Source: Sideroxydans sp. CL21
GTDB taxonomy: Bacteria; Pseudomonadota; Gammaproteobacteria; Burkholderiales; Gallionellaceae
Assembly: GCF_902459525.1 (NCBI RefSeq)
Contig: NZ_LR699166.1
Span: 186,001 to 250,000 of the forward strand
DNA length: 64,000 nt
Direction of reading: 5' to 3'
Shown: positions 25,279-36,267 of the stretch, in pieces
How positions within the stretch are numbered: position 1 is the stretch's first letter
Layout: each line of letters opens with the position of its first letter
Notes under the pieces: generated by a model
What the model saw: only the letters and a program-made list of their open reading frames with translations
Database searches by the model: none
What the model was told of the DNA's origin: nothing
Program-made: the position numbers and the translations under genes

Positions 25279-25284
25279 GGGAAA

Positions 25285-26469
25285 ATGTTAAAGAGCAAAT
25301 CTGTTCGGCTGGTACTGTTATTGAGTGTATTGCTTGCTTCGTGTCAGACGCCGCCACCACCGCAACCTCAACCCAAACCACCTGTCGTAGTGCCGCCTCC
25401 GGTTGGAAAAGCCGCGCCTGATTTCATGGTGAGCAAGTGGGAAATGTTGCCCGATTGGGTCACGCAGGATTTGTCCGCATCATGGCCGGCCATGCAACAA
25501 AGTTGTCGCGCACTCAGATTCAGGCCGGTGTGGTTGCCCATTTGTGCCGCCGCCGCGAAGGTAGGCACCGACGATGTGGCTGCGCAGCGAGCCTTTTACG
25601 AAACCTGGTTCACGCCCTACCAGGTATTCAATCCGGATGGCACCGAAACTGGGCTCATCACCGGTTATTACGAACCGTTGCTGAAAGGCAGCCGCACGCG
25701 CAGCAAACGTTTTGCCTACCCCATCTATGGTCCGCCGGACGACATGCTCGACGTGGACATGGGCGAGCTTTTCCCGCAGTTCAGGGGCCAGCACGTGCGC
25801 GGACGACTGGTAGGCAAACGTGTTGTGCCCTATTTCAACCGCGCCGAGATCGATGCAGGTCTCGATCCGGCATTGAAGGGGCACGAACTGTTCTGGGTGG
25901 AAAATCCCGTCGAACTGTTTTTCCTGCAAATTCAAGGATCCGGCCGTATCGAACTGGAAGACGGAAGGCGCGTGAAGATCGGTTATGCCGAACAAAATGG
26001 ACATAACTACGCTTCCATCGGTAAAAAACTCATCGAGATGGGCGAACTGAAGCCGGAAGAAGCCTCCATGCAAGGCATCAAGAACTGGGCGGATAAGAAT
26101 CCCGAACGGCTGTTCACACTGCTGGGGCAGAATCCCAGTTACGTTTTTTTCCGTGAACTGCCAGACACGCTTTCCGCACCGCTCGGCGCATTGGGCGTGC
26201 CGCTCACCAACGAATACAGCATTGCCGTCGATCCGCGCATCATCCCGCTCGGCGTGCCCGTTTTTCTTGCAACTTCGCAGCCCAACAGCCCCGAGCCGCT
26301 CAACCGTTTGATGTTCGCGCAGGACACGGGCGGCGCCATCAAGGGTGCGGTGCGGGCGGATTTTTTCTGGGGATTTGGTGAAATTGCAGCGGTACGGGCC
26401 GGCAGCATGAAGCAATCCGGGAAGATGTGGGTGTTGTTTCCCAAAGGCGGAGAGCCGGCGCTGAATTGA
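25285..26469 (+). CDS. mltA: Membrane-bound lytic murein transglycosylase A
   Basis: 394 residues. The lipobox LLASC near residue 20 marks a lipoprotein, followed by a Pro-rich linker. The MltA domain shows TGYYEPLLKGSRTRS, PYFNRAEIDAG, FFLQIQGSGRIELEDG and YASIGKKLIEMGEL; the 3D barrel with the catalytic Asp is at the end (MFAQDTGGAIKGAVRADFFWG). The enzyme cleaves peptidoglycan glycan strands to 1,6-anhydromuropeptides at the inner face of the outer membrane. AAGGGA just upstream supports the ATG, and the gene starts 6 bp after apaG. Confidence 0.95.
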   Translation: MLKSKSVRLVLLLSVLLASCQTPPPPQPQPKPPVVVPPPVGKAAPDFMVSKWEMLPDWVTQDLSASWPAMQQSCRALRFRPVWLPICAAAAKVGTDDVAAQRAFYETWFTPYQVFNPDGTETGLITGYYEPLLKGSRTRSKRFAYPIYGPPDDMLDVDMGELFPQFRGQHVRGRLVGKRVVPYFNRAEIDAGLDPALKGHELFWVENPVELFFLQIQGSGRIELEDGRRVKIGYAEQNGHNYASIGKKLIEMGELKPEEASMQGIKNWADKNPERLFTLLGQNPSYVFFRELPDTLSAPLGALGVPLTNEYSIAVDPRIIPLGVPVFLATSQPNSPEPLNRLMFAQDTGGAIKGAVRADFFWGFGEIAAVRAGSMKQSGKMWVLFPKGGEPALN

Positions 26470-26507
26470 ATCCGGCGCAATCGGGTATACCGGGCGTCCT
26501 TTTGTAC

Positions 26508-27653
26508 TTAGATACGCCTCAACGAAGCCGGTTTACCGAACAGCCATCCCTGTCCGTAGTCGCAGCCCAGTTCCAGCAGGGCGAGACGTTCATCTTCATT
26601 CTCTATCCCTTCCGCCACCACATCCATCTTGAGCGAGTGCGCCAACTCGATCGAGGACTGGACGATCTTGGCGCTGTGCGGGGAGGCGAGCATCTGGCTG
26701 ACGAAGGCACGATCGATCTTCATGGTGCCGATGGGGTAACGGTGCAGTGCATCCAGGCCGGAATGTCCCGTGCCGAAATCGTCCAGTGCGAGGGTGCTGC
26801 CGGATTCGGTGAGTTTGCCGAGCAGTTGCAGCGCGAGTTCGGGATTGTTGATGATGACGGTTTCGGTCAATTCCAGTTTGAGTTCCGGCGCGGGCATCCG
26901 GTGTTTGCTGACGATGGCTTTCACTTCGCCCACGAAGCCGTCTCCGGTCAGTTGCGAGGGCGACAGGTTGACGCTGACGAAGGGAGTGTGGTGATTGAGA
27001 CGTTGACGCAAGGAGGGCCAATCGAGGCAGGCTTGTTCAAGCGTCCACAGGCCGATCTCGCGTATTTGCCCGGTCTGTTCAGCCACCCACAAAAAATCCA
27101 TCGGAGAGATCAAACCGTCGACCGGATGATGCCAGCGGATCAGTGCTTCAAATCCGGCCATGCGACCACTGGAGAGATCGCAAATCGGCTGATAGAACAT
27201 TTCAAACTGCTTTTCTCGCAATGCCTCGGCAATATCGTGCGCCAGGCGCAATTGCTGTGTGGCGATTCCGCGCGTGGCATCGCGCTTGAAAACGGTAGAG
27301 CGCGACGGGTCAAAAGCGGGTTGGTTGCGCGTGGAGCGGTAGCGTTCAAGAATAGTCATCAGCAAATGACGCACTACAGGGTCGGTTTTTTCCAGCAGTT
27401 CCTTCACCAGTAGGCGCGGAATGGGGATGAGCACGGTGTGCTCAATAGCATGAACGGTGGCAGTGCGCGGTTGCTGGTCGATCAGCGCGATCTCGCCGAA
27501 CAGTTCGCCTTTTCCGATACGAGACCGCTGTGTGCTGCTGACGCTGACCTCGACGCATCCTTCTTCGATGATATATGCACCGTCCCCCAAATCGCCTTCC
27601 TTGAAAATGATCTCGCCGGCAGGATAAATTTCACGATGCAGATTCTTTAGCAT
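26508..27653 (-). CDS. cNMP-binding domain fused to EAL phosphodiesterase
   Basis: 381 residues. Residues 1-115 form a Crp-like cyclic-nucleotide-binding domain (EGDLGDGAYIIEEGCVEVS, GELFGEIALIDQQPRTATVHA). A linker leads to an EAL domain at about 140-375 with every catalytic motif: FEALIRW, NLSPSQL, ELTET, DDFGTGHSGLDAL, KIDRAFV, EGIEN. It should hydrolyse c-di-GMP, with activity possibly tuned by the N-terminal domain. No GGDEF domain is present. It is convergent with mltA. Two other genes in the window (57.6-60.6 kb) also carry cNMP-binding domains. Confidence 0.93.
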   Translation of the reverse strand: MLKNLHREIYPAGEIIFKEGDLGDGAYIIEEGCVEVSVSSTQRSRIGKGELFGEIALIDQQPRTATVHAIEHTVLIPIPRLLVKELLEKTDPVVRHLLMTILERYRSTRNQPAFDPSRSTVFKRDATRGIATQQLRLAHDIAEALREKQFEMFYQPICDLSSGRMAGFEALIRWHHPVDGLISPMDFLWVAEQTGQIREIGLWTLEQACLDWPSLRQRLNHHTPFVSVNLSPSQLTGDGFVGEVKAIVSKHRMPAPELKLELTETVIINNPELALQLLGKLTESGSTLALDDFGTGHSGLDALHRYPIGTMKIDRAFVSQMLASPHSAKIVQSSIELAHSLKMDVVAEGIENEDERLALLELGCDYGQGWLFGKPASLRRI

Positions 27654-27739
27654 GCTATTCCCCGTTTAATAGCGCACAAGCTAACCCGACACGATAGTTG
27701 CGTCAATATTCAAACGGCATGGATACCGGATCAGCAGGG

Positions 27740-28201
27740 TTATTCGCTTCTTGAAACAAGCACCAGTGCGATGCCGAGCAAACTCTGAATCAAATAGAGA
27801 ATGCCGGACACAGCGTGCCAGGTCGTGAACTGGGATGCAAAAAAGCTACTCATCACGTCGAGAGGAAATGCACGGGCCTTGAGATCGGCGAGGATCGGCT
27901 GCAGGACGAATTGCCCGATCAGAACGAGCAGCAACATCATGCCGATGATGCGGAAAGTTGCACGATGCAACGCCGCATGCCCGAACTGCTTGAGTTGATA
28001 GACGAGCAGATACAACGCACAGGCCATGCCGACATAAGCCAGCGAGGTAAATAAATGGCCTGCCACAATACCGGCGAGCTGGCGATCGGGCAGTATCCTG
28101 AAGAGTGTCGGCACGGCCACATAGCCGAGCATCCACATGCCGCCCACCCAGAAAGTGATACTCAAAGTTGCAAGATATCTGGGCAGATAACGCACAATCA
28201 T
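27740..28201 (-). CDS. DUF4149 membrane protein
   Basis: 153 residues, four predicted helices, with the DUF4149/TMEM205-like features FWVGGMWMLGYVAVPTLFRIL, LFTSLAYVGMACALYLL, and a TTWHAVSGILYLIQSLLG C-terminal part. It is an inner-membrane protein of unknown function. Its ATG overlaps the dsbC stop (ATGA), so it is translationally coupled to dsbC. Confidence 0.85.
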   Translation of the reverse strand: MIVRYLPRYLATLSITFWVGGMWMLGYVAVPTLFRILPDRQLAGIVAGHLFTSLAYVGMACALYLLVYQLKQFGHAALHRATFRIIGMMLLLVLIGQFVLQPILADLKARAFPLDVMSSFFASQFTTWHAVSGILYLIQSLLGIALVLVSRSE

Positions 28202-28911
28202 TTGCTGTTGCTATCCAAGGCTTTTTCCAGTTCGGCGGCGGGCATATAGCCGGGATTGATCACACCATTGGCGAAAATCAATGCGGGCGTGCCATTCACC
28301 TTGAGATTCCTGCCTAATGCCATGACCTTGGCTGTTGGGGTGTCGCACTTGGCAACAGCGGGGGGCTGTACTCCATTCAACATCAGGTCTTCCCAAGTCT
28401 TGGCCCTGTCGGCACTGCACCAGATATTCTGGACCTTTTCCGCAGAACCGTCGAAGATGGGATAAAGGAACAAGTACAGAGTGACATCGCTGACACTCTG
28501 CAATTCATGCTCCAGCTTCTTGCAGTAGCCGCAGTTCGGGTCGGCAAAATAGGCCATTTTGCGGCTACCGTTGCCCTTTACCCTTTTTACCGCTAGATCA
28601 AGCGGCAATTTGCTGAAGTCCACGGCGAACAAGACTCGCGCGCGTTCTTCGGTCAGGTTGCGCCGCGCTTTCAAATCGAACATGCTGCCGTCGATGAGGT
28701 ACTGAGCGGCCTTGTCGGTGTAGAAAATGTGGTCACCGGTGATCACTTCATACAAGCCCGGGATGGGCGACTTGTTGACCTGACTGATCGGACCAATGAG
28801 CTGCTCGTAGTTCTTTTCCAGGGTATTTTTGATGGTGGCAGCGGTCTTGTCGGTTTCGGCGGCGTGCGCCAGGGAAACAGATAACAACAATAAAATCAGA
28901 ATTTTGAACAT
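28198..28911 (-). CDS. dsbC: Thiol:disulfide interchange protein DsbC
   Basis: 237 residues with a signal peptide (MFKILILLLLSVSLAHA). An N-terminal dimerisation domain (PGLYEVITGDHIFYTDKAAQYLIDGSMFDL) precedes a thioredoxin domain with the active site CGYC in ADPNCGYCKKLEHEL and the cis-Pro in NGTPALIFANG. It isomerises wrong disulfides in the periplasm and needs DsbD, which is not in the window. The ATG at 28911 is preferred to the TTG at 28917 because it directly precedes the basic-hydrophobic signal sequence. Confidence 0.94.
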   Translation of the reverse strand: MFKILILLLLSVSLAHAAETDKTAATIKNTLEKNYEQLIGPISQVNKSPIPGLYEVITGDHIFYTDKAAQYLIDGSMFDLKARRNLTEERARVLFAVDFSKLPLDLAVKRVKGNGSRKMAYFADPNCGYCKKLEHELQSVSDVTLYLFLYPIFDGSAEKVQNIWCSADRAKTWEDLMLNGVQPPAVAKCDTPTAKVMALGRNLKVNGTPALIFANGVINPGYMPAAELEKALDSNSK

Positions 28912-28929
28912 TTGCAAGATCCTAAAAAA

Positions 28930-30084
28930 TCAGTTGAGGGCGTGGCGTACCAGCATTTTCTTCAAGGGTGAAATGCTGTTGGTCGCGGAGAGTCCGGCGT
29001 TGCGCAGGGTGCGCAGCAGCGGATTGGCGTTGACGAACAGATTTTTCAGCGTATCCGTGGTGAGTTGCATGGACATGATGTCACCCTGACGTGCTTTTTC
29101 GTACCGGCGCAGCAGACTCAGGTCACCGCAATCCAGAGTGCCGCGTTGCGATAACACCTTCACCAGTTCTCGCACATCGCGCAGGCCGAGGTTAACGCCC
29201 TGTCCCGAGAGCGGATGCACATTATGCGCGGCATCACCGATCAGTGCCAGACGCGGTTTGGTGAGATGTGCCAGATTCAATACACGCAGGGCAAAGGCTG
29301 CGGGCGGAGTGATGACTTGCAACTCGCCCAGCGTATGATCGGATGCGGTAGATACGCGGGCGCAAAACTCTTCCTGAGTGAGTGCCAACAGCTCTGCAGA
29401 TTGCTCCGGGCTGACCGACCAGACGATGGAGATGCGCTTGCCCGGCAATGGCAGCAGCGCGAGGATACTTTCCGGCTTAAACCACTGATAAGCGATACCG
29501 CGATGCGCTTTGCCGATACCGAAGTTGGCGACCACTCCGTGCTGATGATAAGGCGTGGCGACTTCCGGCATGACGGCCTGATGGCGCGCCCAGGAATCGC
29601 GCCCATCCGCACCGACGATGAGCCTGGCGCGAATTTCGCGGCCATCCTTCAATTTCAGAAGGGCAGCCTCTTCCAACAACGACATTTCCGCGCATTGAGC
29701 GGGCTGCAGCAGGGTCAGGTTGTCCTGTTTACTCAAGTCTTCCCACAGGGCATGCTGTAACAATCGGCTTTCCATGATGAAGGCCAGTTCCGGTGCGCCG
29801 ATCTCATAGGCGCTGAAATTCAGCCTGGATCCGGTATCGCCGAACACGCGCATTTCTTCCACCTGTTGCACGCGCGACATGTCCAGTCGCTGCCAGGCGC
29901 CGCATTCCTTGAGAAAACCCACATTGCCAGGGGTGAAAGCGTATATGCGGCTATCCCACCCGGAATCGATCCCGGGCAAGGGCTGGCCTTCAATCAATGC
30001 CAGTCGCAGTCCGCTGTTTTTGAGCGCGGCAGCAAGACTTGCGCCTACCAATCCACCGCCGATGATAACGATATCGAATTCCAT
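28930..30084 (-). CDS. UbiH/UbiF/VisC/COQ6-family FAD hydroxylase
   Basis: 384-residue flavoprotein monooxygenase. The FAD-binding motif is IIGGGLVGASLAAAL, the middle motif IVGADGRDSWAR and the C-terminal flavin motif LIGDAAHNVHPLSGQGVNLGLRD. The family hydroxylates the ring of the ubiquinone precursor; which ring position cannot be decided from sequence alone (UbiH, UbiI and UbiM are alternatives). It lies directly upstream of dsbC on the same strand and is divergent from dusB. Confidence 0.9.
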   Translation of the reverse strand: MEFDIVIIGGGLVGASLAAALKNSGLRLALIEGQPLPGIDSGWDSRIYAFTPGNVGFLKECGAWQRLDMSRVQQVEEMRVFGDTGSRLNFSAYEIGAPELAFIMESRLLQHALWEDLSKQDNLTLLQPAQCAEMSLLEEAALLKLKDGREIRARLIVGADGRDSWARHQAVMPEVATPYHQHGVVANFGIGKAHRGIAYQWFKPESILALLPLPGKRISIVWSVSPEQSAELLALTQEEFCARVSTASDHTLGELQVITPPAAFALRVLNLAHLTKPRLALIGDAAHNVHPLSGQGVNLGLRDVRELVKVLSQRGTLDCGDLSLLRRYEKARQGDIMSMQLTTDTLKNLFVNANPLLRTLRNAGLSATNSISPLKKMLVRHALN

Positions 30085-30176
30085 GCCGAAACTTCATATC
30101 CTGCAGAAAAATCTTTGAGCATCATAGCATGGGCAGGTTGATTAATTTATAATCGCCGCCCCCTTTGGAAATCATC

Positions 30177-31184
30177 ATGCAAATCGGACGCTACAAGCTC
30201 AAGAACAACCTCATTGTCGCACCCATGGCGGGCGTGACGGACAGGCCGTTCCGTATGCTTTGCAAGCGCATGGGCGCGGGCATGGCGGTGTCCGAGATGG
30301 TGGCTTCCAATTCCCTGCTGTACGGCTCGGAAAAGACCATGCGCCGCGCCAACCATGAAGGTGAGGTCGATCCGATTTCGGTGCAGATCGTCGGTGCCGA
30401 TCCCAAGATGCTGGCGCAGGCCGCGCGCTACAACGTGGATCACGGCGCGCAGATTATCGACATTAACATGGGCTGTCCGGCCAAGAAGATCTGTAACGTC
30501 ATGGCGGGTTCCGCGCTGATGCAGAACGAAAAACTGGTGTCGGAAATTCTGGAAGCCGTCGTCGGCTCCGTGGATGTGCCGGTCACCCTGAAGATACGTA
30601 CCGGCTGGGACAAGACCAACCGCAATGCGGTCAACATCGCGCGCATTGCCGAATCAAGCGGCATCCAGGCGTTGGCCATTCATGGCCGTACCCGTGCCTG
30701 TGCCTATACCGGCGATGCCGAATACGACACCATCCGCGCGGTGAAGGCGGAAGTGCATATCCCCGTCATCGCCAATGGCGACATCACCACGCCGGAAAAA
30801 GCGCGCTTCGTGCTGCAACATACGGGCGCGGACGCAGTGATGATCGGTCGTGCCGCACAAGGCCGTCCCTGGCTGTTTCGCGAGATCGAGCATTTCCTGC
30901 AGACGGGCACTCACCAGCTCTCGCCACAAGTCGGCGAAATACAGGCTGTGCTGATTGGCCATCTTGATGAACTCTATGATTTTTACGGCGAGCATACCGG
31001 GCTGCGCGTGGCGCGCAAGCACATCTCCTGGTACACCAAGGGCTTGCCGGGTTCGGCCGTGTTCCGACACCGCATGAACCAACTGGAGAGCGTGGACGAA
31101 CAGATGGGCGCCGTAACGGATTTTTTTGAAGAACAAAAAATAAGCAGCGAACGACTGCTTTACGAAGGGGAGCTTGCAGCATGA
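30177..31184 (+). CDS. dusB: tRNA dihydrouridine synthase B
   Basis: 335-residue FMN-dependent TIM-barrel enzyme reducing uridine to dihydrouridine in tRNA. N-terminus IGRYKLKNNLIVAPMAGVTD, catalytic Cys in NMGCPAKKICN, IRTGWD, IHGRTRACAYTGDAEY and GRAAQGRPWLF are family-specific. The ATG at 30177 is used because DusB proteins begin MQIG; a TTG four codons upstream is the alternative. The stop overlaps the fis start (ATGA), the classical dusB-fis operon. Confidence 0.97.
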   Translation: MQIGRYKLKNNLIVAPMAGVTDRPFRMLCKRMGAGMAVSEMVASNSLLYGSEKTMRRANHEGEVDPISVQIVGADPKMLAQAARYNVDHGAQIIDINMGCPAKKICNVMAGSALMQNEKLVSEILEAVVGSVDVPVTLKIRTGWDKTNRNAVNIARIAESSGIQALAIHGRTRACAYTGDAEYDTIRAVKAEVHIPVIANGDITTPEKARFVLQHTGADAVMIGRAAQGRPWLFREIEHFLQTGTHQLSPQVGEIQAVLIGHLDELYDFYGEHTGLRVARKHISWYTKGLPGSAVFRHRMNQLESVDEQMGAVTDFFEEQKISSERLLYEGELAA

Positions 31185-31435
31185 CTGAAGATATAGGGAT
31201 TAACGAGAACGACATCGCCAAACATGTGCGCAAGGCAGTAAACGACTATTTCAAGGACCTCGACGGCGAGGAGCCTTCGTGCGGTGTATACGACATGGTG
31301 CTTTGTTGCGTGGAAAAACCGCTGATCGAAACCGTGTTGCACCATGCGGGTGGCAACCAGACGCGCACCGCCGAATTGCTCGGCATCAATCGCAATACCT
31401 TGCGCAAGAAGATGCAGGACCACCGAATCAAATAA
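31181..31435 (+). CDS. fis: DNA-binding protein Fis
   Basis: 84 residues. The C-terminal helix-turn-helix [27 protein letters not shown] is nearly canonical; the N-terminal part is shorter and more divergent than in enterobacterial Fis (98 aa), as usual in betaproteobacteria. Fis bends DNA and shapes nucleoid structure and growth-phase transcription. It overlaps dusB by 4 bp. Confidence 0.94.
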   Translation: MTEDIGINENDIAKHVRKAVNDYFKDLDGEEPSCGVYDMVLCCVEKPLIETVLHHAGGNQTRTAELLGINRNTLRKKMQDHRIK

Positions 31436-31452
31436 TCCACGAAAGAATCCAG

Positions 31453-33015
<1,563 letters not shown>

Positions 33016-33058
33016 ATATGGGCGAAAGGGCTACGCTTTTCAACCTTCCTTTGGTGTC

Positions 33059-33400
33059 TCATAGGAAAGGCCTGACGAGAGCAACAGCTGAAACAATGAG
33101 AGCAGAGAGCGCAATGAAGTTTGCGTGTCTGGAAAGAATAGTTTCTTTTTTGGCATTCAAACGACTTTCTAGTTCAGCCTCAGATGCGATACAACTAAAA
33201 ATTGAATAGGGGCCAGAAGACTGCTCAGACGGGTCGTCAATATTGATTGAGACATCTTGTTTTACACACTCTTCAATTAGAAGTTGCTTGCGCGTAAGTA
33301 GTGTAGTGACCATAAATGAGGAGAAGTCTGAGTTGCTTTTTTTGCGTCGCACAATGCCTACCCGTTGCAATGTCTGCTTAATGCATTTACATGGGTTCAT
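33059..33400 (-). CDS. Hypothetical protein with C-terminal membrane helix
   Basis: 113 residues. The ATG at 33400 follows GGAG with a 9-nt spacer. Two Cys near the start (MNPCKC) and a basic stretch (RRKKSNSD) are followed by a mixed region and a C-terminal hydrophobic segment (FIALSALIVSAVALV), so it could be tail-anchored. No family is recognised. The gene is in the AT-rich insert between purH and purD, opposite in direction to its neighbours. Confidence 0.5.
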   Translation of the reverse strand: MNPCKCIKQTLQRVGIVRRKKSNSDFSSFMVTTLLTRKQLLIEECVKQDVSINIDDPSEQSSGPYSIFSCIASEAELESRLNAKKETILSRHANFIALSALIVSAVALVRPFL

Positions 33401-33643
33401 GGTTTGATCTCCGGTTGGTTGATGTAGATTACAACGAGGCACAATATACAACTGAAACCCTAGCGTTTAGAACTGGTGATTCAGTCTGTCGATGGTAGTT
33501 AAAAGTTTTGAGCCACGAGAAAGATTTAATGACTATTCATGACTTGATAGTTACAAGTCCCATTTACGACATGGTACTTACAGGTATACGTAACGTTGCC
33601 GATTTAAATAGAACCTAAGCATGGGAAATAAAAGATAGAGAGA

Positions 33644-34585
33644 ATGAAAGTGAATCTTTTGCTAAAACATTTATTGTTGGTTTGTGGGTGTTTGTTTGCA
33701 TTGATTGGGCAAGCCGTTGCTGACCCGTTGTCAGATGCAAAACGTGCCTATAGTGCAAATGATTATGTAAAAGCAGCAAAATTACTCAGGAAGCTAGCAG
33801 AGAATGGGAATGCTTTAGCACAAGGATTGATTGGGGCAATGTATGTAGATGGAAAAGGTGTTCCACAAAATTACACTGAAGCCTTGAAGTGGCTTCGACT
33901 GGCAGAAAAACAAGGTGATGATGGCGCGCAATTCTACCTTGGAGGGGTGTATCTCAATGGACAAGGTGTTCCTCAGGATAATATTGAGGCAATGAAGCAT
34001 TACCGATTGGCCGCAGAACAGGGTAATAAATTTGCTCAGATAAACGTCGGCACGATGTACTTAAATGGCATAGGTATAACTCAAGATTACAAAGAAGCAG
34101 TGAAGTGGTTTCAACTTGCAGCGGGGCAGGGTGAAACTACAGCACAATTCAAGCTTGGGTCTTGTTATGAATATGGACGCGGGGTTCCTCAAGATTATAA
34201 GGAAGCGATGAAATGGTATCGGTTGGCCGCAGAACAGGGTGATGCATTAGCGCAATCACACCTTGGGCATATGTACGAAATTGGGCAAGGTGATTCTCAA
34301 AATTACAAAGAGGCTGTGAAGTGGTATCGATTGGCAGCTGAACAGGGTGACGCAGTAGGACAATACAGTCTCGGGGCGATGTACATAAATGGGCGTGGTG
34401 TCTCTCAAGATTATGTTTTGTCACACATGTGGATGAATATTGGGATAGCTAACGCGAATAGCGCAAATCAGCAGGAATTGAGTAAACCACGTGATTTGTT
34501 GGAGCATTCAATGACTGCACAGCAAATTGCTGAAGCGCAAGAACTTGCCAGAAAATGTATCGCTAATAAATTCAAGGGATGTTAG
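33644..34585 (+). CDS. Secreted Sel1-repeat protein
   Basis: 313 residues. A signal peptide (LLVCGCLFALIGQAVA) is followed by six 36-residue Sel1-type repeats of the form A.KWYRLAAEQGDA.AQ..LG.MY..G.GV.QDY.E, then a shorter C-terminal helix region. Sel1 repeats form an alpha-solenoid used for protein binding in secretion, envelope and signalling contexts. Codon use is clearly more AT-rich than in purH and purD on either side, suggesting later acquisition. A small secreted protein gene follows immediately. Confidence 0.88.
   Translation: MKVNLLLKHLLLVCGCLFALIGQAVADPLSDAKRAYSANDYVKAAKLLRKLAENGNALAQGLIGAMYVDGKGVPQNYTEALKWLRLAEKQGDDGAQFYLGGVYLNGQGVPQDNIEAMKHYRLAAEQGNKFAQINVGTMYLNGIGITQDYKEAVKWFQLAAGQGETTAQFKLGSCYEYGRGVPQDYKEAMKWYRLAAEQGDALAQSHLGHMYEIGQGDSQNYKEAVKWYRLAAEQGDAVGQYSLGAMYINGRGVSQDYVLSHMWMNIGIANANSANQQELSKPRDLLEHSMTAQQIAEAQELARKCIANKFKGC
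33773..34420 (+). repeat. Six 108-bp Sel1 coding repeats
   Basis: Six tandem 36-codon units beginning at residue 44 of the Sel1 protein. Units are diverged at the DNA level, but share the blocks encoding LAAEQGD, LG and QDYKEA.KW. Confidence 0.85.
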
Positions 34586-34587
34586 CG

Positions 34588-34827
34588 ATGCCAACAAAAG
34601 TAATGAGTTCTGTAGGCTCGATTGTCGTAACAATTTTATTGGCGGCATTGTTTGCTATTCCCTCCGAAGCTTCAGAGCATGTTCGTGGGCACATGAGGAA
34701 GGATGGAAAATATGTTGCTCCGCACAATCGAACTAATGCCAACAAAACCCAAAGAGACAACTGGAGCAGCAAGGGCAACACTAATCCCTACACAGGAAAG
34801 CGCGGACAAAAAAATCCCAAAAAATAA
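34588..34827 (+). CDS. Small secreted protein, RKDGxYVxPHxRT type
   Basis: 79 residues. The signal peptide (SSVGSIVVTILLAALFAIPSEA) is followed by a short Gly/Asn/Lys-rich chain: GHMRKDGKYVAPHNRTN, DNWSSKGNTNPYTGKRG. This pattern recurs in small exported proteins of proteobacteria, but has no known function. AAGGG lies 9 nt before the ATG; an in-frame ATG at 34579 sits directly on that site. It follows the Sel1 gene almost without gap and is likely co-expressed. Confidence 0.65.
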   Translation: MPTKVMSSVGSIVVTILLAALFAIPSEASEHVRGHMRKDGKYVAPHNRTNANKTQRDNWSSKGNTNPYTGKRGQKNPKK

Positions 34828-34876
34828 ACTCCCTGTGGGCATGCAGCCCACTATTACGATAATTTGAGGTTGTGTT

Positions 34877-36163
34877 ATGAAGATATTGGTAATAGGTAAC
34901 GGTGGTCGCGAACATGCTTTGGCCTGGCGTCTGGCGCAGGGCGCCAAGGTGCAGAAAGTGTATGTTGCACCGGGCAATGCGGGTACGGCGCTGGAAGAGG
35001 GCGTGGAAAACGTCGCGATCACCGCGATTCCGGATCTTATCGAGTTCGCTAAACGCGAGAACATCGAGCTCACCGTGGTCGGTCCGGAAGCGCCGCTGGC
35101 GGCGGGTGTGGTCGATGCGTTCCGTGCGGCAGGGCTCAAGATATTCGGCCCGACCAAGGCCGCGGCACAACTGGAATCCTCAAAGGATTTCGCCAAGCGT
35201 TTCATGACGCGCCACAACATTCCCACCGCGTTTTTCGAGACCTTCAGCGATATCGCGGCTGCGAAAGCTTATGTCGAGAAGCACGGCGCACCCATCGTCA
35301 TCAAGGCGGACGGCCTCGCAGCAGGCAAAGGCGTGGTGGTGGCGATGAGCAAGGACGAAGCGTTCGACGCCATCGACATGATGCTCTCCGACAACAAGCT
35401 CGGCGACGCCGGGGCGCGCGTGGTGATCGAAGAATTCCTGGAAGGCGAAGAGGCCAGCTTCATCGTCATGGTCGACGGCAAGAACGTGCTGGCGATGGCG
35501 ACCAGCCAGGATCACAAACGTTTGCAGGACAACGACCAAGGCCCCAACACCGGCGGCATGGGCGCATACTCTCCCGCGCCGGTGGTCACGCCGACCATCC
35601 ATGCCAAGGTGCTGCGCGAAGTCATCCAGCCGGTGGTGCGCGGCATGGAAAGCGAAGGCATCACCTACACCGGATTCCTGTATGCGGGCCTGATGATCTC
35701 GCCCGACGGCGGACTCAAGGTTCTGGAATTCAACTGCCGCATGGGCGATCCCGAAACGCAACCCATCATGCTGCGTTTGAAGAGCGATTTTTCCGCCATT
35801 GTCGAGCACGCCATCGACGGCACGCTCGACAAAGTCGAAGCGGAATGGGATCGACGCACCGCGCTGGGGGTGGTGATGGCTGCGGCCAATTATCCCGATA
35901 CGCCGCGCAAGGGCGACGTCATCACGGGGCTTCCCAATGGTCAGGGGGCGAAAAAGCTGGAAGACGCGCATGTGTTCCATGCCGGCACGGCCATGCAGGA
36001 CGGCAAGGTCGTCACCAACGGAGGACGGGTGCTGTGTGTGGTCGCGCTTGGGGATATGGTGAAAATGGCGCAGAAGCATGCGTATGACATCGCCGATACC
36101 ATCCACTTCGATGGCTGTCAGATGAGGCGGGATATCGGCTATCGCGCCATCGGACGCAAATAA
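34877..36163 (+). CDS. purD: Phosphoribosylamine-glycine ligase (GARS)
   Basis: 428-residue ATP-grasp enzyme for the second step of purine synthesis. N-terminus MKILVIGNGGREHALAW, then VGPEAPLAAGVVDAF, SKDFAKRFM, IVIKADGLAAGKGVVVA, EEFLEGEEASFIVMVDG, QDHKRLQDNDQGPNTGGMGAYSPAP and FNCRMGDPETQ are all conserved. It belongs with purH, from which it is split by the AT-rich insert. Confidence 0.98.
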   Translation: MKILVIGNGGREHALAWRLAQGAKVQKVYVAPGNAGTALEEGVENVAITAIPDLIEFAKRENIELTVVGPEAPLAAGVVDAFRAAGLKIFGPTKAAAQLESSKDFAKRFMTRHNIPTAFFETFSDIAAAKAYVEKHGAPIVIKADGLAAGKGVVVAMSKDEAFDAIDMMLSDNKLGDAGARVVIEEFLEGEEASFIVMVDGKNVLAMATSQDHKRLQDNDQGPNTGGMGAYSPAPVVTPTIHAKVLREVIQPVVRGMESEGITYTGFLYAGLMISPDGGLKVLEFNCRMGDPETQPIMLRLKSDFSAIVEHAIDGTLDKVEAEWDRRTALGVVMAAANYPDTPRKGDVITGLPNGQGAKKLEDAHVFHAGTAMQDGKVVTNGGRVLCVVALGDMVKMAQKHAYDIADTIHFDGCQMRRDIGYRAIGRK

Positions 36164-36177
36164 TCCAAGTTTCCTCT

Positions 36178-36238
36178 CCCTCCGGGGGAGGGCTTCATCC
36201 GCAAGGGTTAGGCCGTGGTTGTAAGGGGCTAAAGCCCC
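36178..36238 (+). repeat. Two hairpins between purD and the TsaC-like gene
   Basis: CCCTCC-ggg-GGAGGG at 36178-36192 and GGGGCT-aa-AGCCCC at 36225-36238. Neither is followed by a T-run. The first resembles the CCCTC/GAGGG element at 55.4 kb. Confidence 0.5.
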
Positions 36239-36267
36239 AACAACTCACGCTCGGTTGGGGGAACAAG

